Shown piece after piece: positions 49,401-58,587 of a stretch of 64,000 bases of DNA. The position numbers and the translations under genes were made by a program. This stretch comes from Haematococcus lacustris (Eukaryota; Chlorophyta; Chlorophyceae; Chlamydomonadales; Haematococcaceae), in contig JASKMD010000004.1 of NCBI GenBank assembly GCA_030144725.1, positions 5,057,853 to 5,121,852 on the forward strand, given 5' to 3'. Under the pieces are notes generated by a model. It was not told the origin of the DNA, searched no databases, and saw only the letters and a program-made list of their open reading frames with translations. How positions within the stretch are numbered: the stretch's first letter is position 1; each line of letters starts with the position of its first letter.

Positions 49401-52400
49401 GCTGCTGGTCAGCGCGCCCAGGGATGGTGCAGCTCTTGCAAACGAGGGTGATTCTGGAGTCATTGAGATTAAAGTCATTCAGTGGTCCGGTGGTGGCAGC
49501 TTCTTTACCCAGAGCAAGCGGTGTTAGCCATCAGCAGCAGCAGCAGCAGCTTGTCCCCCCAGCGACGTTGCCAAGCAGCCCCTTATGGCTCAGCTCAGGA
49601 GCAGAAGGAGGTGAGCTTAGTCCAATGGTGAGTAATGTGCAAGATTCTAAAGCACACCTCCATTGTCAATGCCTGTACCATTGACGCCCACTTCATCGTT
49701 AATCCCCCCAACATAAAACTGTACTACCCACTCCCAATTGCAAGAGCATGTGGCAAAGCGCGGGATGTGGTGGGGCTTGGGTTCAGGAGGGCAGACTGGG
49801 AGCAATAGATGGAGAGGGTCATGAAGTGAGCTGGTAAGGGGGTATGCAAGCTGCCACTAGAGAAAGAAGCGTTGCAAGCCTTGTACGTGACTTGAGTGAG
49901 AGGGGTTGCAGACTACCTTAAATGCACACTCCTTTGCAGGCCCCTGCCCTCTCCTCCCCCTTCCTAGGCTACCCTAGCACCTGCCCAGGCGCTTTCTGTG
50001 TGGCAGGAGCAGGCATCACTGTCTAGTATTGCTGACTGTATGCACTGAGCAATGCTAGCTAAGAAACACACTGTATACCTAGCCAACTACTTGCCTACAT
50101 GAGGTGGTCTCTTTACCTTCCCAGCAGCAGCGACGCCAGCATTACTGAGAGCAGGAGGGACAGCACCACCACCATGACCAGCAGGCCTGCTTGCCTGCCT
50201 TTGTTAGTCCACCCATTTGGCAGACCTACCTGCAGCATCCACTGCAAGCAGGAGCAGCAGCAGCAGCAGCAGCGTGGCATGCTAAAACACAGCCACAGGC
50301 TTGCAGACGATCATGTGCGATGTCAACGCACTTACTGCTAGTGGCAAAAAACCCTAGGAACCTGTTGGGCTGCATGGCCTGGCCGTTAGGTGCCAGCTGC
50401 AGCCTAGCTGTACACACAAACAGTGCAAGGTACCAGCTCAAGGCTCTGCCTACACCACAGTAGGTTGCTGTGTAGTCAAGCGTGTGGCTCACAGTGCCTT
50501 CATGCTCTGGGCAAGACTCCGGGTTGGTAAGGGCAGTGCTTTGGAGTCACCTCTGAGATTGCCCCATGCCATGGTCATAATCGAGCCTGGGTTCCATAAC
50601 TCCTGAGGATGTTGTGAGGAGGTAGCTAAGCAAGCAGGACACAACCACAACCACAGCACACAGCAGTCAGCTGCGGCGTTCAATCGCTGTGTTCGCATCG
50701 GCCACCCAAGCTGTGCAAACCCCACTGCTGCCCAGCACCCCACATTGTCTGTTGCAGAGGTGATGAAGGCGGACACAGGCTCCCTGGGCGGCTTGCCAAA
50801 TGGTACCTGCAGGCGTGAGTGACGGGCAGGACAAGACATGGCTGAGCACAAACCCAGGCAGCAGACTCATTTAGATTGGCAGTTTGGCTAGCTAGGCAGG
50901 AATCGAGTACCATCCTGCTTGGTGACAAACCTGGCAAGCGGGAAAAGTCCACTGCCTGACAAGGGCTGCGGTCACAATAGACTGGACAAGTGGACTGTGT
51001 CAGTACGATATTGGGTGGTGTGGCAGCCCCTGAGTTTCTGTGTCCGATCATGCCGACTTCACTTCCCACCCAGTAGGGTAGTTGAACTGGCTAAGGTTAT
51101 ACATGGCTGCGGTATGGGCTGATCAAAGCACAGCAGTAGGAGCTTGTGGCACTGTAGTGTGCGCTAGGAGCCCTCTGGGCAATCACCAGCTTCTATAATT
51201 GCATGCCTGCCTGCATCCTAGGCTGCACCCTGTCATGAACGCCAGGCTATAGTGCAGGTAGAAGGCGCCCATGCAGCTGAAGGGAAGTGTGCAGACAGAA
51301 CACCACCCCTAGTATATGGGCTCCATAAACCAGAATGACTTGCTCAAGGACACATTGCTCGCAGGGCTGATGAGGGAGGTGCTGACTGACCTGAGCCACG
51401 GTGAGTGCACCAGAGAAGGTGGCAGGGCTGCTGGTGTTAATGATTCCGCTTCCAAGCCTCATCAGTGTGTATTCATATCCAGCCTGCATGCATTGCATGA
51501 GAGCCATGACGGGGTCAGCAAGCTGGTAATGTCCCTTTGTGTCGTTTCACACTGCCTGCAAGGTGCGTCATTATCACACGGCTTGCAAATACGTGTGTCT
51601 ACACCATAGAGCTACATAGCACATGCGGGATGGTGCAGCCCTTGCAAACGAGGGTGATTCTGGAGACCTGGCGGCCACTGGGTCAAGGTCCCACTGGTAA
51701 GGCCCCTGGCTGGGATGGCTATTGGTGGCATGGCCCAGTTTGGCTGACAGCATAGGCAAGCAGTTGCCAGCACTAGACAGAGCATTTGTGGCATGCCTTG
51801 CCACTGCTGCTACACTGGCTTCGTCAATTGTGTCTGTATCCTTTGAAGGCTTGCCCACTAAAGTGCGACAGTGAGTGACGCACGGGTATAAGAAGGTATG
51901 AGCAGGTATGAGCAGGTATGAGCTGATATGAGCCTAGTGGCGCAATGCCTCGGGAGGAAGCGGCCCAGTGCCGCGGAGCAAGAGCCGCCTCCGACTGGAA
52001 GCCCGCGAAAACAAGGTTTGTCGTAGTCATGGTGTGGTCCGCTGCGACTGTGCAGACCGGTGAGCTCATTGGGGTGAGCAGGTGGCGACCACTGGAGCTG
52101 TGCTGGTGGCCAGAGCAGGGGAAGCTGCCAACCAAGGGCAAGGAGTACCCAGGCTTGGCGTACAAGCAAGTGCGAGACAAGCCACCCAAGACCCAGCCTG
52201 CTGTGGCACGGTAGTGTGTGGCTCCCCTTTATTGAGCTGTCATCAGCTTGCACTAAGTGCATGTTTGTCATGCCAGCTCCACATCAAAGCCCTGTCACAG
52301 GGGTCAGGAAGTAATGTAGGTGGTAGGCGACCATGCCCGTGTGTATGCCATGTCTATGCCACGTTCATGCCATGAGCATGGGAAGTCCACACAGACAAAA

Positions 52401-55400
52401 CACCGTTTTGTAGTGGTCCACACTTAGTGTTCCACTGCAGTGAAGGCTCTAGCTTGAGGGCTAAGGTGCTGCTACACGTGTGCACTGCGGGGCTCAGTAC
52501 ATTCCCAGGGTCCAGTAGCCTTGCTCAGCAGAATGGTAGACAAACTTTTTAAACATCATGTGCTGTCAAAGTGCCTGGTACCCCGCAAAAAATTGTTGCA
52601 TGTCATGAGCCCACAGTTGAAGTGCCCACGGGCCTGGCTTGAACCGGAGTTCAGACCCAAACGCAGGTTTGTGAGGGCCAAGTTGCAATGTAACATTACC
52701 TGCTCCAGTGGGGCAAGGTTGTGCAAGATGAACCGAAAGTCTGTGACGGCCTGGACAAAACCCTGCAAATACCATCACAAACAGACAAAGTCGAGTACAA
52801 ATGTCAAGGCTCAGTCAGAAAGCAACTGCCATGATTGGATCCGCATTTTTATGGGCCAGGAGACCACTGACTGCTGGTAAATCACTCTGTTATTACTTTC
52901 TCAAAGGAGAGGGATAATGACGGTAGACACACAGTGTTAAGAAGCCACTGTCAAGAGAGGCATGTCATCTGGCTTACCCAGAACTTGTCTTGGTAGGTCG
53001 AGTTGAAGGCACAGATGCTGCAGTTGGTGGCGCCCTTGCTCTGCCCAAAGAGCTCACCAGGGCCCACCCCTGAGATGAATATCGGGGCCTGCAAAGAGCC
53101 AGCAGCAGGGGCAGCTTCGACAGCGCCCACTGCAGCCTTTGAGTCTAGTTGGGAGGCAAGGGTGATGGGGGCCTGTTGCACCTTCCTTGCATGTCCTTGC
53201 ATTGCCAACTGCTATCCGTCTATGACAGGTCTTCAAGGTCACACAGCGCTCAATAGTATTGCTTGGTAGGATTCAAGCCTGTTTGTATTCAGCATATATC
53301 TCACCTACACCTAGGGGCTGCGTTATCTGGACACCCACCCAGCCCTTACATATGGGGGACAGTGCAGTGAACTGGCTAAGCTGCCCACTCAAGCATACCA
53401 GCAGAGCATCAAGCCTGTGTTGCCTACGACAATCTCCATTACACAGCGCATGTCTACCCTAGCATTAGGGACCGTGTATTCTGGAATCCGAAGCTGATGC
53501 CTCAGCCAATACCTGATTCCCTGTCCCCACCCACTTTCAGAGGTGATGCGACAGACGTTGGCATGAAACACATGCTCAAATGTAAGCGACAGCTTGGACA
53601 CTGCCTTTTGCACACATCACTGTGCTACAAGCTGCTGGGCCTGGGCCTTGGGTGCTCCGTCTCGCAGCTTCATGAAACCCAGGCCAGGGTTTTCCTTGCC
53701 TAGGGCCAGTGTCCTTGCTTGGCCTGGCCACCAGCACAGCTCCACTGGGCGCCATGGGGCCTGCCCTGCCCGCTGGAGGCTGAGGGCTGAGTTGCAGTCC
53801 CCTGTCCACCCATCTGACAAGGTCCCCAAGGGTGGCCTGTTTTACCCAACGAGGACCCATCCAGCCCGCTTTACCATCTCAGATGGCATCTGCACCAAAG
53901 GAGTGGCCTAGTCCAGCCAGGGGCACGACATGCGACCCCGGACTGGCGCCTTCACCCGCTGGCCCTAGGATGTCTGCGCCATGCGGTCCTCAACCTGACC
54001 TGCTCTGGGAGTGCAATTGAGGTTGCAGTGCTTCGGTCAGCCCTGACAGCCAGCGGAGGCCATCACGGGCAAGAAGTGCATAGGAGCAACCCTACCCAGC
54101 CGGGCCTGCCTTCGCTGCATCTCAAGGGTAGTGAGTCCCTCCTCAGGCAAATGACTCGCTCATTAGCTACAAGGAGCTAGGAGCCTGCCCCCTTGGCTCA
54201 ACCAGCAGCCTGGATTGAAGTAAATCCTCCTCAGGGTAAGGAGTCAATGATGAGCTACAAGCGCCTGGGAGGCTGCCCCTCCTGGGTTGCAGTAGTGTGT
54301 GTCCCTTCCACACAGTCCCAGGGCCATCAGTCAGGGTTGGGGCCTGCTACTGTTTCACCTTAGGCATCAACAACATTCCATAAGCCTCTTCAAAGACAAG
54401 GTACCGCTAGCTTCCGTGGGGCCCAGAAGTAACTGAGGAGCTGTCAGTTGACAACAGCTCACAACTGCAACACCACAGCTTTAGCCGTAGCCTCATCCAC
54501 ACAGCAGGCAACGTGAGAGCAGTAGCTGTGAGCGGTAGCTGAAAGCAGCAGCGGCGGCGGCAGCGGCGGCAGCGGCGGCGGCATCAGCATCAGCAGCTGC
54601 CTTGCTCTAGCTCCCACCTGTAAGAGGATGCCGGTGTAGCCCTGCACCAGGTTCACGGGTCCCGTAACAGTGAGGTTGCGAGAGGCTGCAATGTCCAGTG
54701 GACGCTGCAGCCACGGAGAGGCAACAAGGCAGACAGTGCGGATGCAGAGCAGTGCATGCGCAGTTGCACACTGCGCCAGTCTTCAGCCCAGGCCCCTGAC
54801 CCGGCTGGCCTCTAACCCTGGCCCTTCCCTGGCTCCTCCCCTGGCCCAGCTAACCCTGGCCCTGGGCTCATCTGTTGCTGAAGACGTGGCACAGCGCATA
54901 CCGGCCTTTGCTTACCTGCCTAGAAGGCAGTGCAAATGTGTCCAGATCCTGGGCCAGCTTGTTTGCCCCCTCGTTTGGAAAGATCGCCTTGATGACGCCA
55001 AAGGGTAGGAGCTGCACCACGCGAATACTGTTGTCTGGCACCTGCAGTCCAGGTAGAGCATGCCAAGCAGGTGGATGGCAGGTGATGAGCTGTGGGGCAC
55101 AAGACCTGCGTGCTGACAGGGAATTAGCATAAGGGGCTCACATCCTCGGCAGGCAGATGGCAGGTGGTGATCTGTTGGGCACGAGCCCTGCATGTCGATG
55201 AGGAGGCAGTGTGATGGAGGCTTTCATCCTGGACCTGCAGAGCTGGAAGCCATCAGACTGGAGGCTACCTAGGTCGACCGCATGCTTGCAGCCAGGAAGA
55301 TGCAGTGAGGGAATGTGCTGCCTGGCAGTGGGCGACGATGTGAGGACGCTGGGTGAAGGCCAGACCAGCAGGCCAGCACCAAGGCAGACACAGGCAAGTG

Positions 55401-57877
55401 GGCATGCGCAGCTGGCTGCAGCATTTGAACTACATGCCACACAAAGCGCACTGTGCAACCACGAGGGCCAGGACATGCCACCACCTCTAGCTCTCAACCC
55501 ACAGTCAGGCAGCAGTGGTGGCCTCGAGAAGGGACTGAGCAGCAGGGGTGATGTAGCTCAACCTGCTGCTGCTTGTAAACCTTGAGCAGCCTAGTGACAA
55601 GGGGCGATACTACAAACAGCACCTTGGCCCTCAACCTTGAGCCTTCATTGCAGTGGAACACTCAGTGTGGACCCCTACAAAACGGTTTCGTCTGTGTGGA
55701 GTTCCCATGCACATGGCATATGCATGGCTTATACATGGCATACACATGGTCATGGTCGCCTACCACCTACATTATTGCCTGACCCCGGAGGGCTATGATG
55801 TAGAGTTGGCATGTCTTGCATGCATTAAGTGTAAGCTGATGACAGCTCAACAAAGGGGGTCACACACTACTGTGCCACAGCAGGCCGGGTCCTGGGTGGC
55901 TTGTCTCGCAGCCGCTTGTACCCCAAGCCTGGGTACTCCTTGCCCTTGGCTGGCAGCGCTCCCTGGTCTGGCCACCAGCACAGCTCCAGTGGTCGCCACC
56001 CACTACGAACAGTACTACAAACAGTACTACAAACAGCCTAGGGCATAGCCTGCAGCATCTGGATCTATTTAGATACGGCCGACTTGAATGCTGGAGCATG
56101 TCAAGAGCAAGGCCAGTGAAGGGGGGAGAGTCACACTAACTTAGGTTGGGCAGTTGATTCACACGCCCAGCCCCTTACCTATGAGGGACAGTGCAATGAA
56201 GCCGCCCACTCAAGCATACCAGCAAAGCAGCAAGCCGCTGGGTGCGAGGAGAAGCTGCGTTATCCGGAAGCTGATGTCCAGGCCATGATGAGCTGATGTC
56301 CAGGCCAACACCTATTCCCTGTCCCCACTCCCTTCCGACGTTGACTAGTGCTCACATGACTGTGCTACAGGCTGCTGGGCCTGGGCCTTAGGCACTCATG
56401 CCATGCGTGTGTAAGTTTACCCCAACCAAAAATAAGGAAGGGCTTCATGCTCACCATTTTGAGGGCCAGGTCTGCCCAGGATGGGAAGCGTGCCTCCAAA
56501 TCTTGCCACTGAGGGTTTTCAGCTACAAGGTGTGCCATCATCTTCACTGGCTGGTATGTTGCATTCAGGCTTGCCTGCAACAAGCACAAGAGATGGTACC
56601 GGGGTGGTGATGATGGTGATGACGGCAATGATGGGGATGGTGAGGATGATGTGCCACTGTGAGTACTACACCATTTGCTTTGAGCTATACACCTATGGCA
56701 TCTTCAGAACCTGCAGGTTGTCCCGAACCTAGCCCTCCTACCAGTCATTTGCAACGAGAAGAAGAGAAGGTGAATGACTGTGCCCCAAGCGATGCATCAC
56801 AGGACCAGTGGATATCTCCAGCAGAAAATGACCTTGGCGTACATCAGCTTACCTGCCAGGCCTGCCCTGCCTGCTGTGTGACCAAAGCGGCTTGCTCCTG
56901 TCACAGCACGGATGGTCAGAGGCAGCCTGACTCTCAGTCATGACAGGACGACAGACAAGTGATGTTGGCTTCACACAGTATGCTTCCTACATGGCTGCAT
57001 CCTGATGTGCAGATGACGGGTCATCAGCTACAAGCTGGCTAGTCATCATGTGCATCATCAGTGTGCAACCTGTCACTTGGCCAGCCTTGCAGCCCTAGGA
57101 TGAGGTTCCTGCTATGAGCCGAGCCTAACCTAACTGAAGACGTGCATGCATGACAAACAAGGTACGACATGCTCCTAAGTAGCAGCTCTAGTACATATGT
57201 AACACCTGGTGTATGAAACACCAGGAAGGGGATTGCACCTGTCAAGGGTACCAATGGATGTTGTGGTGGGTAGGTGTGGTGGAGTGATTACATCACACAG
57301 GCCAATGCCATACCAGAAACATCTTGGGTTCTACAATGCCGGTGGCGCAGCCATTCAGAGATGCCCATCAAGGATACCGCTAGCTGCTGTTGTCGCTGCT
57401 GCTGTTGAATTATGCAGTATACCTGGAGGTTGGAAGCGGTTGCATTCTCAAAGGACACAATTGCCCAGCACCCCAGGGCAACAGAAGTAGCGAAGAGGAG
57501 GCAGGGCACCAGGATCACATGGGGTGCTGTGACCAAGGTCTGCATGCAGACATGCACATGCTGTATGATTGTAGAAGGCAGCTGCCAGCAACATACATGC
57601 TGTGTCGTTGTAAAAGGCAGCTGCCACAGTTAGAAACAGAAACATCCCTGCATCATGGGAGCTGATGTTGTGTGTTGCAGAAGCAATGCACATGTTGCTA
57701 GTTGTCATTTAGATTGTGATGCTGCACCGCTACGTTGCCTCTTACTAGAAATGTGCTTTGAGTGCTTGAGAGTGTGTGATGCTCTACAACAAACATAACT
57801 TGCACGTGCCATACAGCCACCTTGCGCATCGTACGGAAGCAGTTCCACAGATCCTCCAAGGCATCGGACAACGACAT
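37411..57877 (-). CDS. CHASE-domain membrane cyclic-nucleotide phosphodiesterase
   Basis: Twenty-six minus-strand exons: 57877-57821, 57539-57423, 56574-56455, 55041-54916, 54704-54618, 53088-52978, 52762-52700, 51522-51391, 50806-50739, 49186-49068, 48545-48469, 47556-47446, 46554-46445, 46134-45086, 44984-44770, 44613-44453, 44322-44204, 43677-43597, 43287-43242, 41758-41647, 41342-41293, 40563-40263, 40087-39992, 39618-39541, 37991-37890, 37458-37411. They sum to 3756 bases, an exact 1252 codons. Exon 2 is a membrane segment (VILVPCLLFATSVALGCWAI). Exons 3-7 look like an extracellular CHASE sensor (VTGPVNLVQGYTGILL, FISGVGPGELFG). The catalytic domain has HNKIHAADVVQ, AAAVHDLEHQGLTND, SPMENHHLTRMF, LATDM, KLADLSN and the invariant glutamine in KSQVGFLEYIV. 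It should hydrolyse cAMP and/or cGMP; specificity cannot be read. No second membrane segment was found. Exon 9 has the least certain border. Confidence 0.92.
38119..38254 (-). pseudogene. Truncated duplicate of phosphodiesterase exon 20
   Basis: The minus-strand codons ILTSSMKRTDRALLRK, a splice donor at 38188-38187 and about 70 bases of following intron duplicate the end of exon 20 (41647 and beyond) with a few changes. The 5' half of the exon, including the SPMENHH metal-site region, is missing and is replaced by unrelated sequence next to a Fanzor-like copy. It lies between exons 24 and 25, in the wrong order for a working domain. Confidence 0.8.
38270..39262 (+). mobile_element. Fanzor-like element, family A copy 8: internally deleted derivative plus extra tail
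   Basis: The 5' modules (ccctttggaggt repeats, then aggtatgagc decamers) lead to an ATG at 38393 and MPLRKRPSAAEQEPPPTE. The sequence then jumps to the late spacer region and to DCNAALNMQRIGESK and the tail, with a stop at 38741-38743. Most of the nuclease is deleted and the junction is out of frame. After the normal tail end (about 38995) comes 200 bases shared with the flank of copy 9 and then a second partial tail end at 39195-39262. It is antisense in the intron between phosphodiesterase exons 24 and 25. Confidence 0.72.
40125..40252. repeat. CCCTT pentanucleotide array
   Basis: About 25 near-perfect cttcc units in the phosphodiesterase intron between exons 22 and 23, ending about ten bases from the exon 22 donor. 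In gene sense the tract is purine-rich (ggaag). Confidence 0.95.
40905..41060 (-). mobile_element. Family B 3' tail remnant
   Basis: Contains gggccaatacctacttccct and ggcatgaaacacctgctttc, diverged versions of the family B tail blocks, with no coding part. It sits in the phosphodiesterase intron between exons 21 and 22. Confidence 0.5.
41865..42930 (+). mobile_element. Fanzor-like element, family A copy 9: longest C-terminal half, frameshifted
   Basis: The most informative copy. The upstream frame runs EEDMAEVSMERHGRAKQLVV, FFGAARISTGGGWGANAVL, then VLVDEHRTSRVSS and GLMWCPVV. The next frame continues with the PPAKRSKRTKAE spacer, GRWLDRDCNAALNMQRIGES and the tail, to a stop at 42667-42669. 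Comparison with copy 2 shows a single missing base after GLMWC, near 42277-42285. The order EED, FFGA, VDEHRTS, zinc-ribbon-like Cys and DRDxNAAxN fits the region from RuvC-II to RuvC-III of Fanzor/TnpB nucleases, but the usual CxxC pairs of the zinc ribbon are largely lost. It is antisense in the phosphodiesterase intron between exons 19 and 20. A broken relic and not an active gene. Confidence 0.75.
43795..43850. repeat. Second interstitial telomere-like palindrome
   Basis: The run ggggttagggttagggttaa turns directly into ccctcgctagcccac and is followed by ggggttagagttaaccctaa. It lies in the phosphodiesterase intron between exons 17 and 18 and, like the tract at 6.5 kb, is head-to-head. 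Confidence 0.85.
43848..43925. repeat. Dispersed repeat shared with 47860-47935
   Basis: Both places contain gtcagatcaacacagaraGT followed by cccaggcagcatggtggagc, over about 75 bases. At 47.9 kb it directly precedes the coding remnant of family A copy 10, so it may be an internal piece of a related element. Confidence 0.7.
43985..44140. repeat. Dispersed repeat shared with 50270-50430
   Basis: The blocks gggctgcatggcctg and ctgcagcctagctgtacac occur at both places in the same order, with the less conserved atcatgtgcratgycaacgc upstream. Both copies are in introns of the phosphodiesterase gene. Confidence 0.7.
46856..47285. repeat. Hexanucleotide array (GACAGT)n-(GGCAGC)n-(GGCAGT)n-(GACAGT)n
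   Basis: About 430 bases of six-base units arranged in blocks: a short mixed gacagt/ggcagc start, a long pure ggcagt block, and a pure gacagt block at the end. It lies in the phosphodiesterase intron between exons 12 and 13. Because the unit is six bases, several frames stay open and look like Ser-Gly or Thr-Ala proteins; these are artefacts. Confidence 0.95.
47860..48445 (+). mobile_element. Fanzor-like element, family A copy 10
   Basis: Begins with the repeat shared with 43.85 kb, then the GTGKGKGKAAKAKPAP spacer, RWLDRDCDAALNMQRIGESK and the tail, to a stop at 48204-48206 with the standard 3' tail to about 48445. The RuvC-III asparagine is replaced by aspartate (DRDCDAALN). It is antisense in the phosphodiesterase intron between exons 11 and 12. 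Confidence 0.72.
49424..49466. repeat. Short dispersed repeat shared with 51628-51672
   Basis: Both places read gggatggtgcag, c-t variation, then gcaaacgagggtgattctgg. Both are intronic in the phosphodiesterase gene. Confidence 0.75.
51240..51320 (+). repeat. Solo remnant of a family A-like 3' tail
   Basis: Has tatagtgcaggtagaaggcg and cagaacaccacccctag, the reverse complement of the remnants at 12.1 and 36.8 kb, in a phosphodiesterase intron. Confidence 0.45.
51850..52470 (+). mobile_element. Fanzor-like element, family A copy 11: internally deleted derivative
   Basis: Three aggtatgagc decamers lead to an ATG at 51946 and the conserved start region at base level. The sequence passes through gaaaacaaggtttgtcgtag and then joins the late coding region at a point after the RuvC-III motif (equivalent to RWRPLELCWWPEQGKLP), to a stop at 52212-52214. 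It therefore lacks the whole catalytic part yet keeps both ends. It is antisense in the phosphodiesterase intron between exons 7 and 8. Confidence 0.7.
53465..53905 (-). mobile_element. Fanzor-like element, family B, second C-terminal fragment
   Basis: The minus-strand frame has GDCNSALSLQRAGQAPWRPV and GLGFMKLRDGAPKAQ, closely matching the 36-kb fragment. The motif D-R-D has become T-G-D because of an extra base in the run before GDC. The tail blocks match (ccaatacctgattccctgtc). It is in sense orientation in the phosphodiesterase intron between exons 5 and 6. Confidence 0.62.
55609..56040 (-). mobile_element. Fanzor-like element, family A copy 12 with flanking direct repeats
   Basis: Minus-strand remnant covering the end of the coding region (EYPGLGYKRLRDKPPKT equivalent) to a stop at 55867-55869, and the full 3' tail, which ends at caccttggccctcaacc. 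The word actacaaacagc borders both ends (55609-55620, and 56027-56038 with further tandem copies), as expected for a target-site duplication. It is in sense orientation in the phosphodiesterase intron between exons 3 and 4. Confidence 0.68.
56250..56400 (-). mobile_element. Family B 3' tail remnant with the coding tip
   Basis: Has aacacctattccctgtcccc and tgtgctacaggctgctgggc, a shortened family B tail running into the last few codons (PKAQAQQPVAQ-like on the minus strand). It stops just before phosphodiesterase exon 3. Confidence 0.5.
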
Positions 57878-58587
57878 GTTTTCTGTCTTCGCAGTTAAGC
57901 TTTATGACATTGACTACTTCTTAGCCTAGAGGCGGCGCTATGTTACTAAGGAGCTTGGGCTCAAGTGCCCCGATGGGTCCCGCATATGCTTTTCAACACA
58001 GCCCAGCATATGGATGCTTCGAGCAAAGCGTCCATTGCGATGCTGTATGATGCTGACTCGCACGCTGACTTGCACACGTCCATGCGACATGACACATCGC
58101 ATGAGCATAACTCTCGCGTCGTGAATTTAGCAATACTTCAGCATCACTTGATCTAAACTGCACTTTGTGTTGAACCAGGCTACTGACATCCTTGTAATCT
58201 GCACATAGGGGGTAATGTTATGTCTCCAGGATGCCAACCAGGACGTCCCCGCATTTCTCCCAGGCTCCCTATGGTCCTGGGTCAAAGTCTTAGAACGGAA
58301 TAAAACACCATCCGCCTCCCCCCAGTGACAGGGAAACGTCCATACCGTTGTATTCGTTCCGCCAAGTACTGTGTAGATTATCCATATAATGCAAAAGACC
58401 CACTCTCCTACCGTTTTATGATCTCGAGGCAATGGCGGTTCCTGCCAGCGCAGGCCAGCGTGAAACTCGAAAAGTCATTGCCGCCAGCGCATCCGGCTCC
58501 CGACCTGTGCCTGGCACAGCACGCTCTCACCATTGTCTTGTGATATCGCTCGCTATCTCGCACAACAGCTCTACCGCAGTTCAGACG
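57878..58587. promoter_or_regulatory. Divergent upstream region between the phosphodiesterase and the secreted-protein gene
   Basis: The start codons point away from each other and are about 710 bases apart. The region should contain both promoters. No element is recognised. The tandem duplication of the neighbouring gene begins inside it, at about 58427. Confidence 0.4.
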
